Notes: generated from the letters alone by a model not told the origin. A DNA stretch of 64,000 nt from Halothiobacillus diazotrophicus (GCF_001663815.1 NZ_CP016027.1:1302001-1366000); one strand, 5' to 3'; shown: positions 17,930 to 30,206, counted from the stretch's first letter. Translations and numbers: made by a program.

Positions 17930-18625
17930 TCAGCGGGTATCGCCACCCCCTGCGGGACGGGAAAAGACGGCGTGAAATCGGGCGGCCGCAAGACGACGGT
18001 CCGGTGCCTGGAAAACGGCGGAAATCACCGCCAGCATGTCCGCTCCGGCGGACCGGACTACAGGTGCGGTCTCAACCGTCAGGCCACCGATGGCGCAGAT
18101 CGGGACGCCAAGTTCCTGATGGGCCTGTTGAAAAAGATCCAGGGACGCCCGGGGCGCGTCCGGCTTGATCCGAGTCGGAAACACAGCGCCGAAGGCCACG
18201 TAGTCGGCACCGGCATGGACCGCCTGCCGGGCGAGTAACAGCTGGTCGTAACAGGATGCGCCGATGATTGCATCCGGCCCCAGTCGCTTTCGGGCGGCCG
18301 CCAGCGCCGCATCCTCCCGCCCCAGATGTACGCCGTCGGCGCCGATGGCTTCGGCCAGCGTCACATCGTCATTGATCAGGAACAGCACCTGGTGTTCGGC
18401 GCACAGGTCCCGCAGGGCAGTCGCCTCGAAAAGACGTCGGGCCTGATCCGTCGACTTGTCCCGGTATTGCACGATACGCGCACCGCCCAGAATGGTTTCC
18501 GCCACGGCCGCCACCAGCGCATCGCGCTGCAAGTCCGTGGTATCGGTGATCACATAGAGGCCGGAAAGGCGCCGAGTGCGCGACAGCGGTGATGCGGCGG
18601 GGTTCAACGTACGCTCCGCCATCAA
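17930..18625 (-). CDS. thiE: Thiamine-phosphate synthase
   Basis: A 231-residue TIM-barrel enzyme joining the hydroxymethylpyrimidine and thiazole moieties of thiamine. Family motifs are LYVITDT at the start of the barrel, IVQYRDKS (diphosphate binding), INDDVTLAEAIGADGVHLGREDA, DYVAFGAVFPTRIK and the C-terminal GGLTVETAPVVRSAGADMLAVISA. Two adjacent ATG codons (18625 and 18622) are possible starts. It lies 21 bp after glk, at the end of the leftward group. No TPP riboswitch was seen immediately upstream. Confidence 0.93.
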   Translation of the reverse strand: MMAERTLNPAASPLSRTRRLSGLYVITDTTDLQRDALVAAVAETILGGARIVQYRDKSTDQARRLFEATALRDLCAEHQVLFLINDDVTLAEAIGADGVHLGREDAALAAARKRLGPDAIIGASCYDQLLLARQAVHAGADYVAFGAVFPTRIKPDAPRASLDLFQQAHQELGVPICAIGGLTVETAPVVRSAGADMLAVISAVFQAPDRRLAAARFHAVFSRPAGGGDTR

Positions 18626-18646
18626 CGCAGTCCGTCGCCCGGCCGC

Positions 18647-19663
18647 TCAGCCACGAACATGCTCTGCTGCCAGACGGGCCGCGCCCTGCAGGGCCAGATC
18701 GGGATCGCTCACCATCCAGACCGGTATGCGCCGCAGCAGATCGGCAAAGCGCCCCTTGTCCGTAAAGCCGGTCATGAACTCGGTCTGCATGAACGGGAGA
18801 ATGTGCCCGGCGATGGCGCCAGCAACGAACACGCCGCCGTACGGCAGGCATTTGAGTGCCAGATTGCCGGCCTCGGCGCCATAGATCCGGGCGAACAGCC
18901 GACAGGCAATCTCGCTCAGGGTGTCGCTGCCCGCACAGGCCTGCTGGGTGATCACCACACTGGGATCATCGGCTTCGGCAAGACGCGCAATCATATGCGG
19001 GGTTTCCTGAGCCAGGCCCTCGGCCCGCGCGAATTCGTAGAGGTAGAAGAACCCTTTACCGGACAGGATCCGCTCGTAGCTGACATGCCCGTCCAGGCGC
19101 GCCCGCAGGAAGGACCACAACTGATCCTCCACGGCACTGTTCGGCGCAAAGCTGCAATGCCCGCCTTCGGTCGGCATGGGATGGTAACGCTGGCCGTCGT
19201 AGCAGAACACGGCTTCGCCCAGGCCGGTACCGGCGGCGATCACCGCCACATGGCCGGCCGAAGCGCGCGTGACAGGCTCCGCCAGCGGGTTCAGGGTCGT
19301 CCGGTGTAGCGGGGTCGAGGCGATCGCCGCCGTACCGCTGGCCACGAGATCGTTCGCGAACACGACCGGCACGCCGCCCAGCTGACGGGATAACGCCACG
19401 CTATCCAGTTGCCAGGGCAGATTGGTCGCATGGACCCGCTGGGCGCCGGGCTCGCCTTGAATGGGGCCGGCGATGCCGAAACCGGCCGCCGTCAGCATCA
19501 TCGTGTGATTGTTCGCCGCCGCATCGAGAAAACCCTGCAGCAACAGATCGAACTGCCCATAGGAACCACTGGCGTAGCGTTGATGGTAGATCCGCTGGGT
19601 ACCGCTGTCGTCATAGAGCGCCAACAGGGTCTTGGTGCCGCCGATATCGCCCGCGAGAATCAT
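18647..19663 (-). CDS. glk: Glucokinase
   Basis: A 338-residue bacterial glucokinase (Glk family rather than ROK). It has the phosphate-binding start LAGDIGGTKTLLALYD, NDLVASG, IAAGTGLGEA, the substrate-site EGGHCSFAP, and CLPYGGVFVAGAIAGHILP near the C-terminus. ATG 19663 is chosen because it places DIGGTKT at the N-terminus and overlaps the stop of the preceding gene as ATGA; the longer in-frame start at 19840 falls inside that gene. It phosphorylates glucose to glucose-6-phosphate. Coupling to the phosphorylase-kinase-like gene suggests a shared role in glucan or glucose use. Confidence 0.95.
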   Translation of the reverse strand: MILAGDIGGTKTLLALYDDSGTQRIYHQRYASGSYGQFDLLLQGFLDAAANNHTMMLTAAGFGIAGPIQGEPGAQRVHATNLPWQLDSVALSRQLGGVPVVFANDLVASGTAAIASTPLHRTTLNPLAEPVTRASAGHVAVIAAGTGLGEAVFCYDGQRYHPMPTEGGHCSFAPNSAVEDQLWSFLRARLDGHVSYERILSGKGFFYLYEFARAEGLAQETPHMIARLAEADDPSVVITQQACAGSDTLSEIACRLFARIYGAEAGNLALKCLPYGGVFVAGAIAGHILPFMQTEFMTGFTDKGRFADLLRRIPVWMVSDPDLALQGAARLAAEHVRG

Positions 19664-22600
19664 TTGCCAACCTCCGTCAGAACGGCCATGGTGCGTGATT
19701 CGCCCTTGCCCAGCAGGGTTTCCAGCGCTTCGGTCACGTAATAGGCAACCTGGTGGGGCGGACGCTGATAAAAGGCCGCCCAGGCCTGATCCCGAACCTC
19801 GTCGTAGCGCACGTGTTCCGCCGAACGCCCGTTGCACCACGCCAGCCGGACCGCATGCCCGATCAGCACGTCCGTGATCAACGCATCCTGGAGCTGAAGA
19901 CTCGGATTTTTCTGCACCAACCGGATCAACGCCTGAAGGGCCTCAATCACCAATTGCCGATATTCCGGCGCCACGATCCGATTAAGCACATGCTCCACCG
20001 CGAGAGCAAAATTCTTTTCGCCAGCCGTGGACTGGCTGCGGAACAGGGAACTGTCGAGGGTATTGCGCGGGTTGTAGCGATCCCCGATCACCAGAGCCGG
20101 CGTATGGGCCAGCAGTTCCCAGACATCCCGATAGAACGTATCCGGCAAGCGGCCGATCGCGCCTTCGACACAACGCCACTGCAACCAGTCCGCCGCCGTC
20201 GATTCGGGATCGTCCTCCGCCCGAAACTCGATGGCATCCCAGGTGATCGACTCGTCCACCAGACGCAACCCCTCCAGTCGGGAAGAGCCACCCCGCCAGT
20301 TCAGGGCATCGCGCAACTTTCGCCGGACCACGCTGGGCGGCTGAGCCATCAGCCAGTCGAAGGCCGCACTGGGCGTCAACTGGGCATCGCGGGCATGCAG
20401 GGCGATCACCGTCTGCAACAATGGCCCGATCCGCAGGGTAATGACGTCCTCGAACAGCGCCGGCTCGGAACGGATCAGGCTGCCCAGATGGATGATCAAC
20501 TCCTGGGTCAGGATGCGCTCTCGCGGGTCCTCCCCGCAGAACTGACGGATGCGCTTGAGAATCTCGTGATTCGACAACGGCTCGGAAATCAATGCCTTGC
20601 TTGTGTACGAACGACCCACCGCCAATCGCTTCTGCCGCACGATGAGATCCATCAGCGCGACGTCCAGGTAGGCATCCACCTTGCCGAGCAGCTCCGCGCT
20701 GCGTCGCATCACGCCCCAGGCGCGCGCCCGTTGCGCCATGCGGAACAGGCCATCGATCAACTCGAGCAGCGTCGATGTCCGACCCTCGTCATTGACCGCG
20801 TGCAAATCGAGATTGGGATAACGCCCGGCGAGCACGCCGAGAATATCGAGTCGCTCGTAGATCGCCTCGGTGGCGAAATAGCGTTGCAGCAGCGTCTCGT
20901 CCGATGCCTGGGAGAGCGACCAGGTTTCGGTCGTACGACTGTAGGCATCGTCGTCCAGCGACAACGCCAGCGCCTTCGGTCGAGGTGCCCAGCCGGCCAT
21001 CATGCCGGGCAAACGCACGCGCTGTCCCCGTGAAACCAGCGACTCGACCCGATCCAGATGGACCGGTACCCCATTGACCGAGCCCCGACTCAACTCATCG
21101 CGCAGGAAATTCAACATGACCGCGAAATCCGGGGCCGCCAACATCCATTCGCTGATCATGATCGTCAGGATGGGGCGCCCGGGCTGACGCCAGTAACGGT
21201 GCAGATAGCCGATGGTGGAGCGGAGCTCCTGGACCAGTAGCGCCAGATCCTGCGTGAGATAGAAGTCATCCGTATCGAACAGCTGCGGCACGATCAACCA
21301 CTGCTGACCATCGATCTCGTAGACTTTCGCGGTACTCAACCCCAAGACCCGGCGTCGCGGCCGACCGGTCAGCGCCAGACGGTCATTCGCGCCGAGATCG
21401 ACCAAGTTCTCCACCAGCGCGCGTACCGAGCCGATGCGCACCCGGGATTGCCCGACGACGATGTGACGTTCCGAACCCATTTCCACCAACGCCGCTTCCA
21501 CCCCACTGGTTTCCGCCACCAGGGCGACGGACACGGCACGGCACACGGTCTGCCCGCTGAGCGGGCGTCGGCGATTGATGGGGTCGAGGTCGCTCACGTC
21601 GATCGCACGACTCAACAGCAGGCGACCAACGATCCAGAGACTCTGCGCCCAGACGAGCGGCTGGTTCTCGTTGGGCTGACGATCGGCGCTCCCCGGACTG
21701 AGGCGCTCCTCGTCGATGGCTGGCTCCGGCACGAAGTACAGTTCGGGCAGAACATACTGGCCATCCCGCTGCACCGCCAGGTCCGTCAGCTGGCGATTGA
21801 AACGCTCGGCCGTCTCGAAGTCGCCGGAAAACCAGCTGTTGATCAGACGATAGGTGAAGAACAGCGGCCATTCGGACTCGATGCCGGCGAACCGTTCCAG
21901 CTCCTCCGGCTCGTAATGCAGCTTGTTTTCGTCCTCCAGGACCGTCTGGTGACCATCGCGCAGGAACCGCTTGCAACCGAAGCGCCCGGTCAGCTTCTGC
22001 GTTAGCGCCTGGTCGACCGTGGCCACCATCTCGGCATCGCGTACGGCAAAGGCGGGAAAGCCGATCACGGAAAGCAGCGCGGCATCCACTTCCTTGGAAC
22101 CCGATTCCCGGGGCAGAAGGGCATTCAGCGTCATCTCCGTACGCGCGATGTCGTCGGCCAACACGAGAATCCGGCTTCGGTCATCGCCGTCGCCGCCGAA
22201 GAGGTCGAATCCGTCGATGGCCTGCAGGGCGGCCAGCACCATGCCGAGGGAACTGGCATTCAGTTCCCGCTGACCATGATTGATCTTGTTACCGCGCTCC
22301 CAGATACCATAATCGGGTGTGGTATAGGCACGCGACAGGTACCAGACGAGATTCTGGACGAAATCGACCTCCGCCCGGCTGGCGATGATGCGCAGACCGC
22401 TGAGGGTCATCTGCACCAGCATCAGCACGAACAGGGAGGTGGCATCCAGTTGCAGATGGCCCCATTCGGCATCGCCCACGACGGCCAGCCCGGTACCCGT
22501 ATCGTATTTCGCATGCAGGGCGTCGATGGGTTGTTGCGTCCGCTTGAAGCGCTCCACGCGATCGGCCTGACGCATCATGGCCGTGAGCAGCCCACGCATG

Positions 22601-22869
22601 TTCTTGATCGTCGCCTGTTCCAGTTCGTAGGCTCGGGCATCGGCCGTATCCACCCGACGATAGGCCAGACCCAGCGCCCAGGCCGCGAGAATGCTGTAGA
22701 CGTTGTCGCGCACCCAGGCATCGGTGTAGTCGCCATGGGCATTGACCGCCGTGCTGGCCGGCAACAACCCGCTGATGGGATGCTGCCGATCCAGGATGTT
22801 CACGCAGACTTCTTCATACAACGCATCCAATCGCGCAAGGCGATCGGACCGGGCGGACTGGGCATTCAT
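19660..22869 (-). CDS. GH15 / phosphorylase kinase regulatory-subunit-like protein
   Basis: A 1069-residue protein with clear similarity to the alpha/beta regulatory subunits of eukaryotic phosphorylase kinase, which are built on a GH15 glucoamylase-like (alpha/alpha)6 barrel. Recognisable segments are DAWVRDNVYSILAAWALGLAYR (about 50-71), YGIWERGNKINHG (about 187-199), ELNASSLGM, CKRFLRDGHQTVLEDENKLHY and ESEWPLFFTY. The N-terminal barrel is followed by a long region to residue 1069, in the position of the C-terminal regulatory half of the family. Bacterial members are known from genomes but their function is, to my knowledge, undefined; glucan hydrolysis or regulation of glucan metabolism are both possible. 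It starts 42 bp after hslO and overlaps glk by 4 bp. Confidence 0.88.
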   Translation of the reverse strand: MNAQSARSDRLARLDALYEEVCVNILDRQHPISGLLPASTAVNAHGDYTDAWVRDNVYSILAAWALGLAYRRVDTADARAYELEQATIKNMRGLLTAMMRQADRVERFKRTQQPIDALHAKYDTGTGLAVVGDAEWGHLQLDATSLFVLMLVQMTLSGLRIIASRAEVDFVQNLVWYLSRAYTTPDYGIWERGNKINHGQRELNASSLGMVLAALQAIDGFDLFGGDGDDRSRILVLADDIARTEMTLNALLPRESGSKEVDAALLSVIGFPAFAVRDAEMVATVDQALTQKLTGRFGCKRFLRDGHQTVLEDENKLHYEPEELERFAGIESEWPLFFTYRLINSWFSGDFETAERFNRQLTDLAVQRDGQYVLPELYFVPEPAIDEERLSPGSADRQPNENQPLVWAQSLWIVGRLLLSRAIDVSDLDPINRRRPLSGQTVCRAVSVALVAETSGVEAALVEMGSERHIVVGQSRVRIGSVRALVENLVDLGANDRLALTGRPRRRVLGLSTAKVYEIDGQQWLIVPQLFDTDDFYLTQDLALLVQELRSTIGYLHRYWRQPGRPILTIMISEWMLAAPDFAVMLNFLRDELSRGSVNGVPVHLDRVESLVSRGQRVRLPGMMAGWAPRPKALALSLDDDAYSRTTETWSLSQASDETLLQRYFATEAIYERLDILGVLAGRYPNLDLHAVNDEGRTSTLLELIDGLFRMAQRARAWGVMRRSAELLGKVDAYLDVALMDLIVRQKRLAVGRSYTSKALISEPLSNHEILKRIRQFCGEDPRERILTQELIIHLGSLIRSEPALFEDVITLRIGPLLQTVIALHARDAQLTPSAAFDWLMAQPPSVVRRKLRDALNWRGGSSRLEGLRLVDESITWDAIEFRAEDDPESTAADWLQWRCVEGAIGRLPDTFYRDVWELLAHTPALVIGDRYNPRNTLDSSLFRSQSTAGEKNFALAVEHVLNRIVAPEYRQLVIEALQALIRLVQKNPSLQLQDALITDVLIGHAVRLAWCNGRSAEHVRYDEVRDQAWAAFYQRPPHQVAYYVTEALETLLGKGESRTMAVLTEVGK

Positions 22870-22911
22870 GCGGATAATCCCTGCGCAGATGAAACGAGGC
22901 CGAAGGACCGC

Positions 22912-23865
22912 TCAGTGTCGGGTGGCATCGGGCGGTTCAGTCGAAGTGTCTAGCAATATCTGCTCCACATCAACCGCATCGAAGTTGTACCGCTGGCCAC
23001 AAAACTCGCAACGCACCGACACGTGATCCGGAACCTCGGAATCCGACAGGGCGCCCTCCAATTCCGTCCGCCCCAGAGAGCGCAACATGTTACCGACACC
23101 GGCCCGCGAACAGCCGCAGTAAAAGCGGATCGGCCGGATGTCGGTGAACCCCAGGGCATCTTGATGAAACAGCCGGTGCAGCAGAACGGGCACTGGGGTC
23201 GTGCGCAATTCGGCTTGGCCGGCCGGGGTGTCCAGCGTGTCCACCAGGATCGATAAATGTGCAAATTCGTCGTTCGCGGCCCCGTGACGCACCATAGGCG
23301 TGCCCCCCTCGCCGGGAATCTGCTGGATCAGCAGTCCCACCGCGCGATGGGCATCCGCCGCCAGCTCAAGTCGAGTTGGCAACTGCTCGGACTGGCGGAA
23401 ATAACCTTCCAGCGCCTCGGCAATCCGCTGCCCCTCGATGGGGACCAACGACTGATAGCGCACACCGTCGGCAGGTTCGATCGTCAGCGCCATCTGCCCC
23501 TGACCGAGCAGCACCTGAATCGATTGATCCAGGGCATCCGCATCGAGATCCGCCGACCACTGGGCCGTCACGCGATAACTGAGATCCGAGCGAGCCTGCA
23601 CGACCAGCAGAGAAATCGGCCCCTCCCCCCGAAACTGCAGAATGAGCCGTCCCTCGAACTTCAGCGTCGCCACCATCACCAGGGCCGCGGCGACGCACTC
23701 GCCGAGCAGCTGCGCCACGGCAGGCGGGTAGTCGTGCCCCTGCCCGGCCGTTGACCAGCTCCGATCCACGCTGACGGCCACGCCGCGCACCTGCCCGGAG
23801 CCGAAACCGAAGCGGTACAGCTGATCGATATCCGGCAACTCTTCCGGGGTGCGCGTCTCGGTCAT
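22912..23865 (-). CDS. hslO: 33 kDa chaperonin Hsp33
   Basis: A 317-residue redox-activated holdase chaperone. The C-terminal zinc site is intact: CxC in FYCGCSRAG and CxxC in [12 protein letters not shown]. These four cysteines bind Zn when reduced and form disulfides under oxidative stress, which activates the chaperone. The N-terminal part shows GEPISLLV-type [13 protein letters not shown]. It overlaps the gatB stop by 4 bp, so it is translated with the amidotransferase genes. Confidence 0.96.
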   Translation of the reverse strand: MTETRTPEELPDIDQLYRFGFGSGQVRGVAVSVDRSWSTAGQGHDYPPAVAQLLGECVAAALVMVATLKFEGRLILQFRGEGPISLLVVQARSDLSYRVTAQWSADLDADALDQSIQVLLGQGQMALTIEPADGVRYQSLVPIEGQRIAEALEGYFRQSEQLPTRLELAADAHRAVGLLIQQIPGEGGTPMVRHGAANDEFAHLSILVDTLDTPAGQAELRTTPVPVLLHRLFHQDALGFTDIRPIRFYCGCSRAGVGNMLRSLGRTELEGALSDSEVPDHVSVRCEFCGQRYNFDAVDVEQILLDTSTEPPDATRH

Positions 23866-25355
23866 TCCGACCCTCCGGGCGTGCCCAGGCGCGCCTGGAG
23901 GATCTCGTTCAGTTGCTGGGGATTGGCCTTGCCGCGTGCCGCCTTCATGGCCTGCCCCACGAAGAAACCAAACAGCTTGTCCTTGCCGCCCCGATATTCC
24001 GCCACCTTGTCCGGGTTCGCGGCCAGCACCTCATCCACCAGCGCCTCGATCGCCGAGGAATCCGTGATCTGCTTCAGGCCGCGCGCGTCGATGATGGCAT
24101 CCGCCTCACCCTCGCCCGCCCACATGGCGTCGAACACCTCGCGGGCCAGCTTGTTCGACAAGGTGTTGTCGGCGATGCGCAGGAGCAACCGGGCCAGGGA
24201 TTCGGCCGATACCGGGCTCTCGTCGATGGCGAGCCCGGTCTTGTTGAGCTGCGCGGCAATCGCCCCGGTCACCCAGTTGGCGCAGAGCTTCGCATCGGCC
24301 GACTTGCCGGCCATCAAACCCTGAAGACCAGCCAGCGTCTGCTCGAAGTAAGCGGCCGTGGCCTTGCTGCTGGTCAGCACGGCGGCATCGTAGGCCGAAA
24401 GCCCGTATTCGCGCTGGTAGCGATCGGCCTTGGCATCCGGCAGTTCGGGCAGACTGTCGCGCCATGCCGCCAGGGTTTCCGGCGCGATGACGACGGGCAG
24501 CAGATCCGGATCGGGGAAATAGCGGTAGTCGTCCGCCGCTTCCTTGGTCCGCATCATCCGCGTCTCGTCCTTGTCCGGATCGTAGAGGCGCGTCTGCTGC
24601 TGGACCGTGCCGCCGTCCTCGATCAACTCGATCTGGCGCTCGATCTCGAACAGGATCGCCCGCTCCAAAAAGCGGAAGGAGTTGACGTTCTTGATCTCGG
24701 TTCGCGTGCCCAGTGTCGTCTCGCCCTTCGGCCGAATCGACACGTTGGCATCGACCCGGAACGAGCCTTCCTGCATGTTGCCGTCGCAGATCCCGAGATA
24801 CTGCACGATGGCATGGATCTTCCGGGCATAGGCCACCGCCTCCGCCGCCGAACGCATGTCCGGCTCGGACACGATCTCGATCAGCGGGGTGCCGGCCCGG
24901 TTGAGGTCGATGCCGGTCATGCCGGCGAAGTCCTCGTGCAGGCTCTTGCCGGCATCCTCCTCGAGGTGCGCGCGCGTGACCCGGATGGTCTTCTGCACCG
25001 CATCCTCGCCCTCACCCAGTGTAATCACCACCTGCCCGCCGCTGACGATCGGCTGGGCCAGCTGGCTGATCTGGTAGCCCTTGGGCAGGTCGGGGTAGAA
25101 GTAATTCTTGCGGTCGAACATCGACGCCAGGGCCACCTCGGCATTGATGGCCAGACCGAACAGTGCCGCCATGTGCACCGCTTCGCCATTCAATACCGGC
25201 AGCACGCCCGGCAGGCCGAGATCGACCGCGCAGGCCTGGGCGTTGGGTTCGGCGCCGAATCGGGTCGAGGCGCCGGAGAAGATCTTCGACTGGGTCGCCA
25301 ACTGGGCATGAATTTCGAGGCCGATCACGACCTCCCAACGTGAATGCGCACTCAT
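23862..25355 (-). CDS. gatB: Asp/Glu-tRNA amidotransferase subunit B
   Basis: A 497-residue GatB. The start [22 protein letters not shown] is diagnostic, followed by [51 protein letters not shown] and the C-terminal YqeY-like tail ending with [12 protein letters not shown]. It binds the misacylated tRNA and activates the acyl group within GatCAB. It overlaps gatA upstream and hslO downstream by 4 bp each. Confidence 0.98.
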   Translation of the reverse strand: MSAHSRWEVVIGLEIHAQLATQSKIFSGASTRFGAEPNAQACAVDLGLPGVLPVLNGEAVHMAALFGLAINAEVALASMFDRKNYFYPDLPKGYQISQLAQPIVSGGQVVITLGEGEDAVQKTIRVTRAHLEEDAGKSLHEDFAGMTGIDLNRAGTPLIEIVSEPDMRSAAEAVAYARKIHAIVQYLGICDGNMQEGSFRVDANVSIRPKGETTLGTRTEIKNVNSFRFLERAILFEIERQIELIEDGGTVQQQTRLYDPDKDETRMMRTKEAADDYRYFPDPDLLPVVIAPETLAAWRDSLPELPDAKADRYQREYGLSAYDAAVLTSSKATAAYFEQTLAGLQGLMAGKSADAKLCANWVTGAIAAQLNKTGLAIDESPVSAESLARLLLRIADNTLSNKLAREVFDAMWAGEGEADAIIDARGLKQITDSSAIEALVDEVLAANPDKVAEYRGGKDKLFGFFVGQAMKAARGKANPQQLNEILQARLGTPGGSE

Positions 25356-26824
25356 GCCGCGCCCTCCTCATAAGCCGTGGGCACGCGCTGATGCCAGTCC
25401 GTCTGCTGCTGGTATCGATGGGCGACGTTCAACAGTCGCGCCTCGGTGAACGGCGCGCCGATCAGCTGCATGCCGACCGGACGTGCACCGCTGAACCCGA
25501 CCGGCACCGACATGCCGGGCAGCCCCGCAAGATTCACCGGAATCGTGTAGATATCCTCCAGATACATCGTGGCCGGATCGCTGGCATGGGCACCCAGATC
25601 GAAAGCGGGTGTCGGCGCGACGGGCCCCGCGATCACGTCGCACTGGGCGAAGGCCGCGGCGAAATTCTCGGACACCTGGCGCCGCGCCCGTTGGGCCCGG
25701 CCGTAGAAGGCATCGTAATAACCTGCCGACAGGGCATAGGTGCCGATGAGAATGCGTCGCTTCACTTCGGCCCCGAAGCCTTCCGACCGGCTGCGCTCGT
25801 ACAGATCCATGAGATCACGGGGCTCGGCACAACGATACCCGAAGCGCACGCCGTCGAAGCGGGACAGGTTGGACGAGGCCTCGGCCGGCGCGATCAGATA
25901 ATAGGCGGCCAGCGCCAACTCGGCGTCGGGCAGATCGATGTCGACCCGCACGGCACCCTGCTGAACCAGAATCTCGATCGCCGCCTCGATCCGGGCGGCC
26001 ACCGTCGCATCCAGCCCATCGGTGAACCACTGGCGCGGCACGCCAATTCGCAGACCGGTCAGGGGCCGATCCAGCTCGGCGGCGTAATCCGGCACGGGCT
26101 GATCGGCAGACGTCGAGTCGCGGGAATCGTGTCCGGCCATAGCCCGCAGGGCGATGGCGCAATCCGCTGCCGAGGGGGCCAGCACCCCGCCCTGATCCAG
26201 GCTGGAGGCATAGGCGATCATACCAAAACGCGAGACTCGGCCATAGGTCGGCTTGATACCCGTCACGCCGCAATAGGCCGCCGGCTGACGGATCGAACCG
26301 CCGGTGTCGGTACCCGTCGCCCAGGGCACCAGTCGGGCCGCGACAGCTGCCGCCGAACCGCCGGACGACCCGCCCGGCACCGCAGCATGATCCCAGGGGT
26401 TCTTCACCGCGCCGAAAGCACTGTTCTCGTTGGAGGAGCCCATGGCGAACTCGTCCATGTTGGTCTTGCCCAGCAACACGGCACCGGCCTCGTTCAGGCG
26501 CTGATGCACCGTGGCATCGTACGGAGCCACCCAGTCGCCAAGCATCCGCGAGGCGCAGGTCGTGCGCACACCCTGCGTACAGAAAATATCCTTGTGGGCG
26601 TAGGGAATACCGAGCAATGGCGCACGCTCGCCAGCGGCGATGCGGGCATCGGCGGCATCCGCTGCGGCAAGCGCCATTTCGGGGATCCGGGAAATGAAGC
26701 TGTTGAGCGCGCCATCATGGGCGGCCACGCGCGCCAGAAAGGCCTCGGCGAGTTCCCGGGCGGAGAACCGCCGGTCGTCTAGTCCGGCACGCAACTCGGC
26801 CAGGGATTGTTTGTATAAGGACAC
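25352..26824 (-). CDS. gatA: Asp/Glu-tRNA amidotransferase subunit A
   Basis: A 490-residue amidase-signature protein that releases ammonia from glutamine. The Ser-cisSer-Lys triad is visible: Lys in YAHKDIF, Ser in [12 protein letters not shown] and the nucleophile region [13 protein letters not shown]. The start is taken as GTG 26824, giving an N-terminus (V/M)[14 protein letters not shown] typical of GatA. A longer in-frame start at 26986 runs into gatC. The purine-rich GTAGAGAG before the GTG is a weak ribosome-binding site. A 79-bp gap separates it from gatC; its stop overlaps gatB. Confidence 0.96.
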   Translation of the reverse strand: MSLYKQSLAELRAGLDDRRFSARELAEAFLARVAAHDGALNSFISRIPEMALAAADAADARIAAGERAPLLGIPYAHKDIFCTQGVRTTCASRMLGDWVAPYDATVHQRLNEAGAVLLGKTNMDEFAMGSSNENSAFGAVKNPWDHAAVPGGSSGGSAAAVAARLVPWATGTDTGGSIRQPAAYCGVTGIKPTYGRVSRFGMIAYASSLDQGGVLAPSAADCAIALRAMAGHDSRDSTSADQPVPDYAAELDRPLTGLRIGVPRQWFTDGLDATVAARIEAAIEILVQQGAVRVDIDLPDAELALAAYYLIAPAEASSNLSRFDGVRFGYRCAEPRDLMDLYERSRSEGFGAEVKRRILIGTYALSAGYYDAFYGRAQRARRQVSENFAAAFAQCDVIAGPVAPTPAFDLGAHASDPATMYLEDIYTIPVNLAGLPGMSVPVGFSGARPVGMQLIGAPFTEARLLNVAHRYQQQTDWHQRVPTAYEEGAA

Positions 26825-26903
26825 GTCGAACTCTCTACTTGATCGAATGATTGAGACACAGGCGGATACGGCAACCAAGCGGCCGCATCCTGGGTGAAGC
26901 CCG

Positions 26904-27194
26904 TCAGGACTCGATGACCTGAGGAACGAGGAACAGGCCCCGCTCGACTGCCGGGGCCCCCGCCTGCAGACGGGCACGCTCGTCATGCTCGGTCACGAGA
27001 TCGGGGCGAAGCGGCTGTGTTTGGTCCAGCGGATGCGCCATCGGCGCCAGATTGTCCAGACGAGGATCCTGCAACTGCTCGGCAAAGGCCAGGATGGCAT
27101 TGAGATCCTCCAGCATCGCAGGGACCTGGGCCTCGTCAACCGCAATGCGCGACAAATGCGCCACGTGTTTGAGTTGGGTGGAATTCAGCGACAT
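26904..27194 (-). CDS. gatC: Asp/Glu-tRNA amidotransferase subunit C
   Basis: A 96-residue GatC with the family pattern [14 protein letters not shown] near the N-terminus, a central [11 protein letters not shown] helix, and the conserved [18 protein letters not shown] and C-terminal [10 protein letters not shown]. It stabilises GatA and GatB. It is the first gene of the leftward gatCAB-hslO group, divergent from mreB. On the coding strand a TAAAAT -10-like element lies at plus 27266-27271. Confidence 0.95.
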   Translation of the reverse strand: MSLNSTQLKHVAHLSRIAVDEAQVPAMLEDLNAILAFAEQLQDPRLDNLAPMAHPLDQTQPLRPDLVTEHDERARLQAGAPAVERGLFLVPQVIES

Positions 27195-28677
<1,483 letters not shown>

Positions 28678-28695
28678 GCGTCACCGCAGACCCTG

Positions 28696-29709
28696 ATGTC
28701 CCTGTTCGAGTCCCACCGCCCCGGCATCACCAAACTCATGATTCTGGTGCTGGCCGCCCTGATGCTCATGGCGCTGGATCGAGCGGGTAGCAGTGTGGCC
28801 ACCCGCATCAATACCGGCCTCGGCAGCATCACCGACGGTATTGCCCGGGCGGCGCACGCCCCCAGCGAATGGGGCACCGACCTCTTCCTCTTTTTCCAGA
28901 ACCGTGCCGATCAGGTCGCAACCATCCAGCACCTGAAGGAAGAAAACTTGCTGATCAAGGGACAGATGCAGCAGTTCTTCGATCTGAAACAGGAAGTCGA
29001 TCACCTCAAGTCACTGCTGCATGGCCAGACCACGGTCGTGCCCAATGTCCTCCTGGCCCGGATGACGGCCATCAATGACACACCGGAGCACCGGAACTTC
29101 ACGATCAATCGCGGCCTGAACGATGGCGTGAAGCCCGGCCAACCGGTCATCGACGGGCATGGTATCGTGGGTCAGGTGCTTCGCAGCAGCCTGACCGGCG
29201 CCGTGGTCATCGAGATCGTTTCTCGTCGACACAACCTGTCCGTCAGCCTGGGCGACACGGGCTTCATCGGCCTGCTGCGGGGTACGGGGACACGTGACAC
29301 GCTTACCATGGACCGGATTCCGGACCGCTACGACGTCAAGGTCGGTGACCTGCTGACCACCTCCGGACTCGATGGCGTGTTCCCGAAGGGATATCCCGTC
29401 GCCCGGATCAGCCAGATCCACGACGACCGGGGACAGGCATTTCTGAACATCGTGGCGACGCCCGTGGCCAATCTGGATCATCTGAGCGAAGTCCTGGTCC
29501 TGACCGCACCACCGGATGCGCCGCCACCGCCCAGTGCCGCAACCGAACAGGCCAACACGATCGACCAACCGGGCAAGGCCATCATCGATGCGGGCAAACC
29601 GGCAGTCCCAAGCAGCGAGCCAATTGCCAAACCGCCGACCACGCCCCCACCGGCAGCGGCACATGCCAAGACCACCCCACCCAAGCGGGATGCATCTCAT
29701 GCGCGGTGA
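28696..29709 (+). CDS. mreC: Rod-shape-determining protein MreC
   Basis: A 337-residue bitopic inner-membrane protein. One transmembrane segment lies at about 15-35, followed by a coiled coil (about 70-110, EENLLIKGQMQQFFDLKQEVDHLKSL pattern) and the beta-rich periplasmic core with GINDGVKPGQPVIDGHGIVGQV-type sequence. A Pro/Ala-rich low-complexity tail (about 275-337) extends beyond the core domain. It links MreB to PBP2 and RodA. The last 11 bp overlap mreD. Confidence 0.96.
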   Translation: MSLFESHRPGITKLMILVLAALMLMALDRAGSSVATRINTGLGSITDGIARAAHAPSEWGTDLFLFFQNRADQVATIQHLKEENLLIKGQMQQFFDLKQEVDHLKSLLHGQTTVVPNVLLARMTAINDTPEHRNFTINRGLNDGVKPGQPVIDGHGIVGQVLRSSLTGAVVIEIVSRRHNLSVSLGDTGFIGLLRGTGTRDTLTMDRIPDRYDVKVGDLLTTSGLDGVFPKGYPVARISQIHDDRGQAFLNIVATPVANLDHLSEVLVLTAPPDAPPPPSAATEQANTIDQPGKAIIDAGKPAVPSSEPIAKPPTTPPPAAAHAKTTPPKRDASHAR

Positions 29710-30175
29710 ATGGCTGGCCATCCTGCTCACGACGACCCTGGCGCTGGTACTCACCCTGGTGCCGTTTGGCGACTGGTACCAGCAACATGCGCCTCAATGG
29801 TTGCTGCTGACCGTACTCTACTGGTGCATTCACAGTCCTGGCCGCGTGGGCTTGGTCTATGCCTGGCTAATGGGGTTACTTCTCGATGTCGGTACTGCTG
29901 GGCTACTGGGTGCCAATGCACTGCTCTTCACGCTCGCAGCCGCACTAGTGCTGGCGCTACGCCAAATGCTTTCGGTCGCCAGCCCGATTCAGCAGGCCCT
30001 GTTCATCGCGGGACTCAGCACCGTCTATCTGCTGTTTTCATTATGGATTCAGGGGGGAATTACCAGCAGCATGGCCCTGCTGGACTATCTGTCGCGCGCA
30101 TTGGCGAACCTGCTGGCTTGGCCAGTGATCACCCTGGTGTTCTACCTGATACGAGCGCGCCTGAGTCGCCTTTGA
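29699..30175 (+). CDS. mreD: Rod-shape-determining protein MreD
   Basis: A 158-residue integral membrane protein with about five or six helices and the MreD pattern WLLLTVLYWCIHSPGRVGLVYAWLMGLLLD. ATG 29699 (N-terminus MRGEW) is preferred, with a weak GCGGGA element 7 bp upstream; ATG 29690 would add three residues. A much longer in-frame start at 29516 lies inside mreC and gives an Arg/Pro-rich shadow sequence. It ends 31 bp before the convergent dgkA stop. Confidence 0.93.
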   Translation: MRGEWLAILLTTTLALVLTLVPFGDWYQQHAPQWLLLTVLYWCIHSPGRVGLVYAWLMGLLLDVGTAGLLGANALLFTLAAALVLALRQMLSVASPIQQALFIAGLSTVYLLFSLWIQGGITSSMALLDYLSRALANLLAWPVITLVFYLIRARLSRL

Positions 30176-30206
30176 TACGCCCCCCTTTCAGGGTTGAACG
30201 TCCCGA

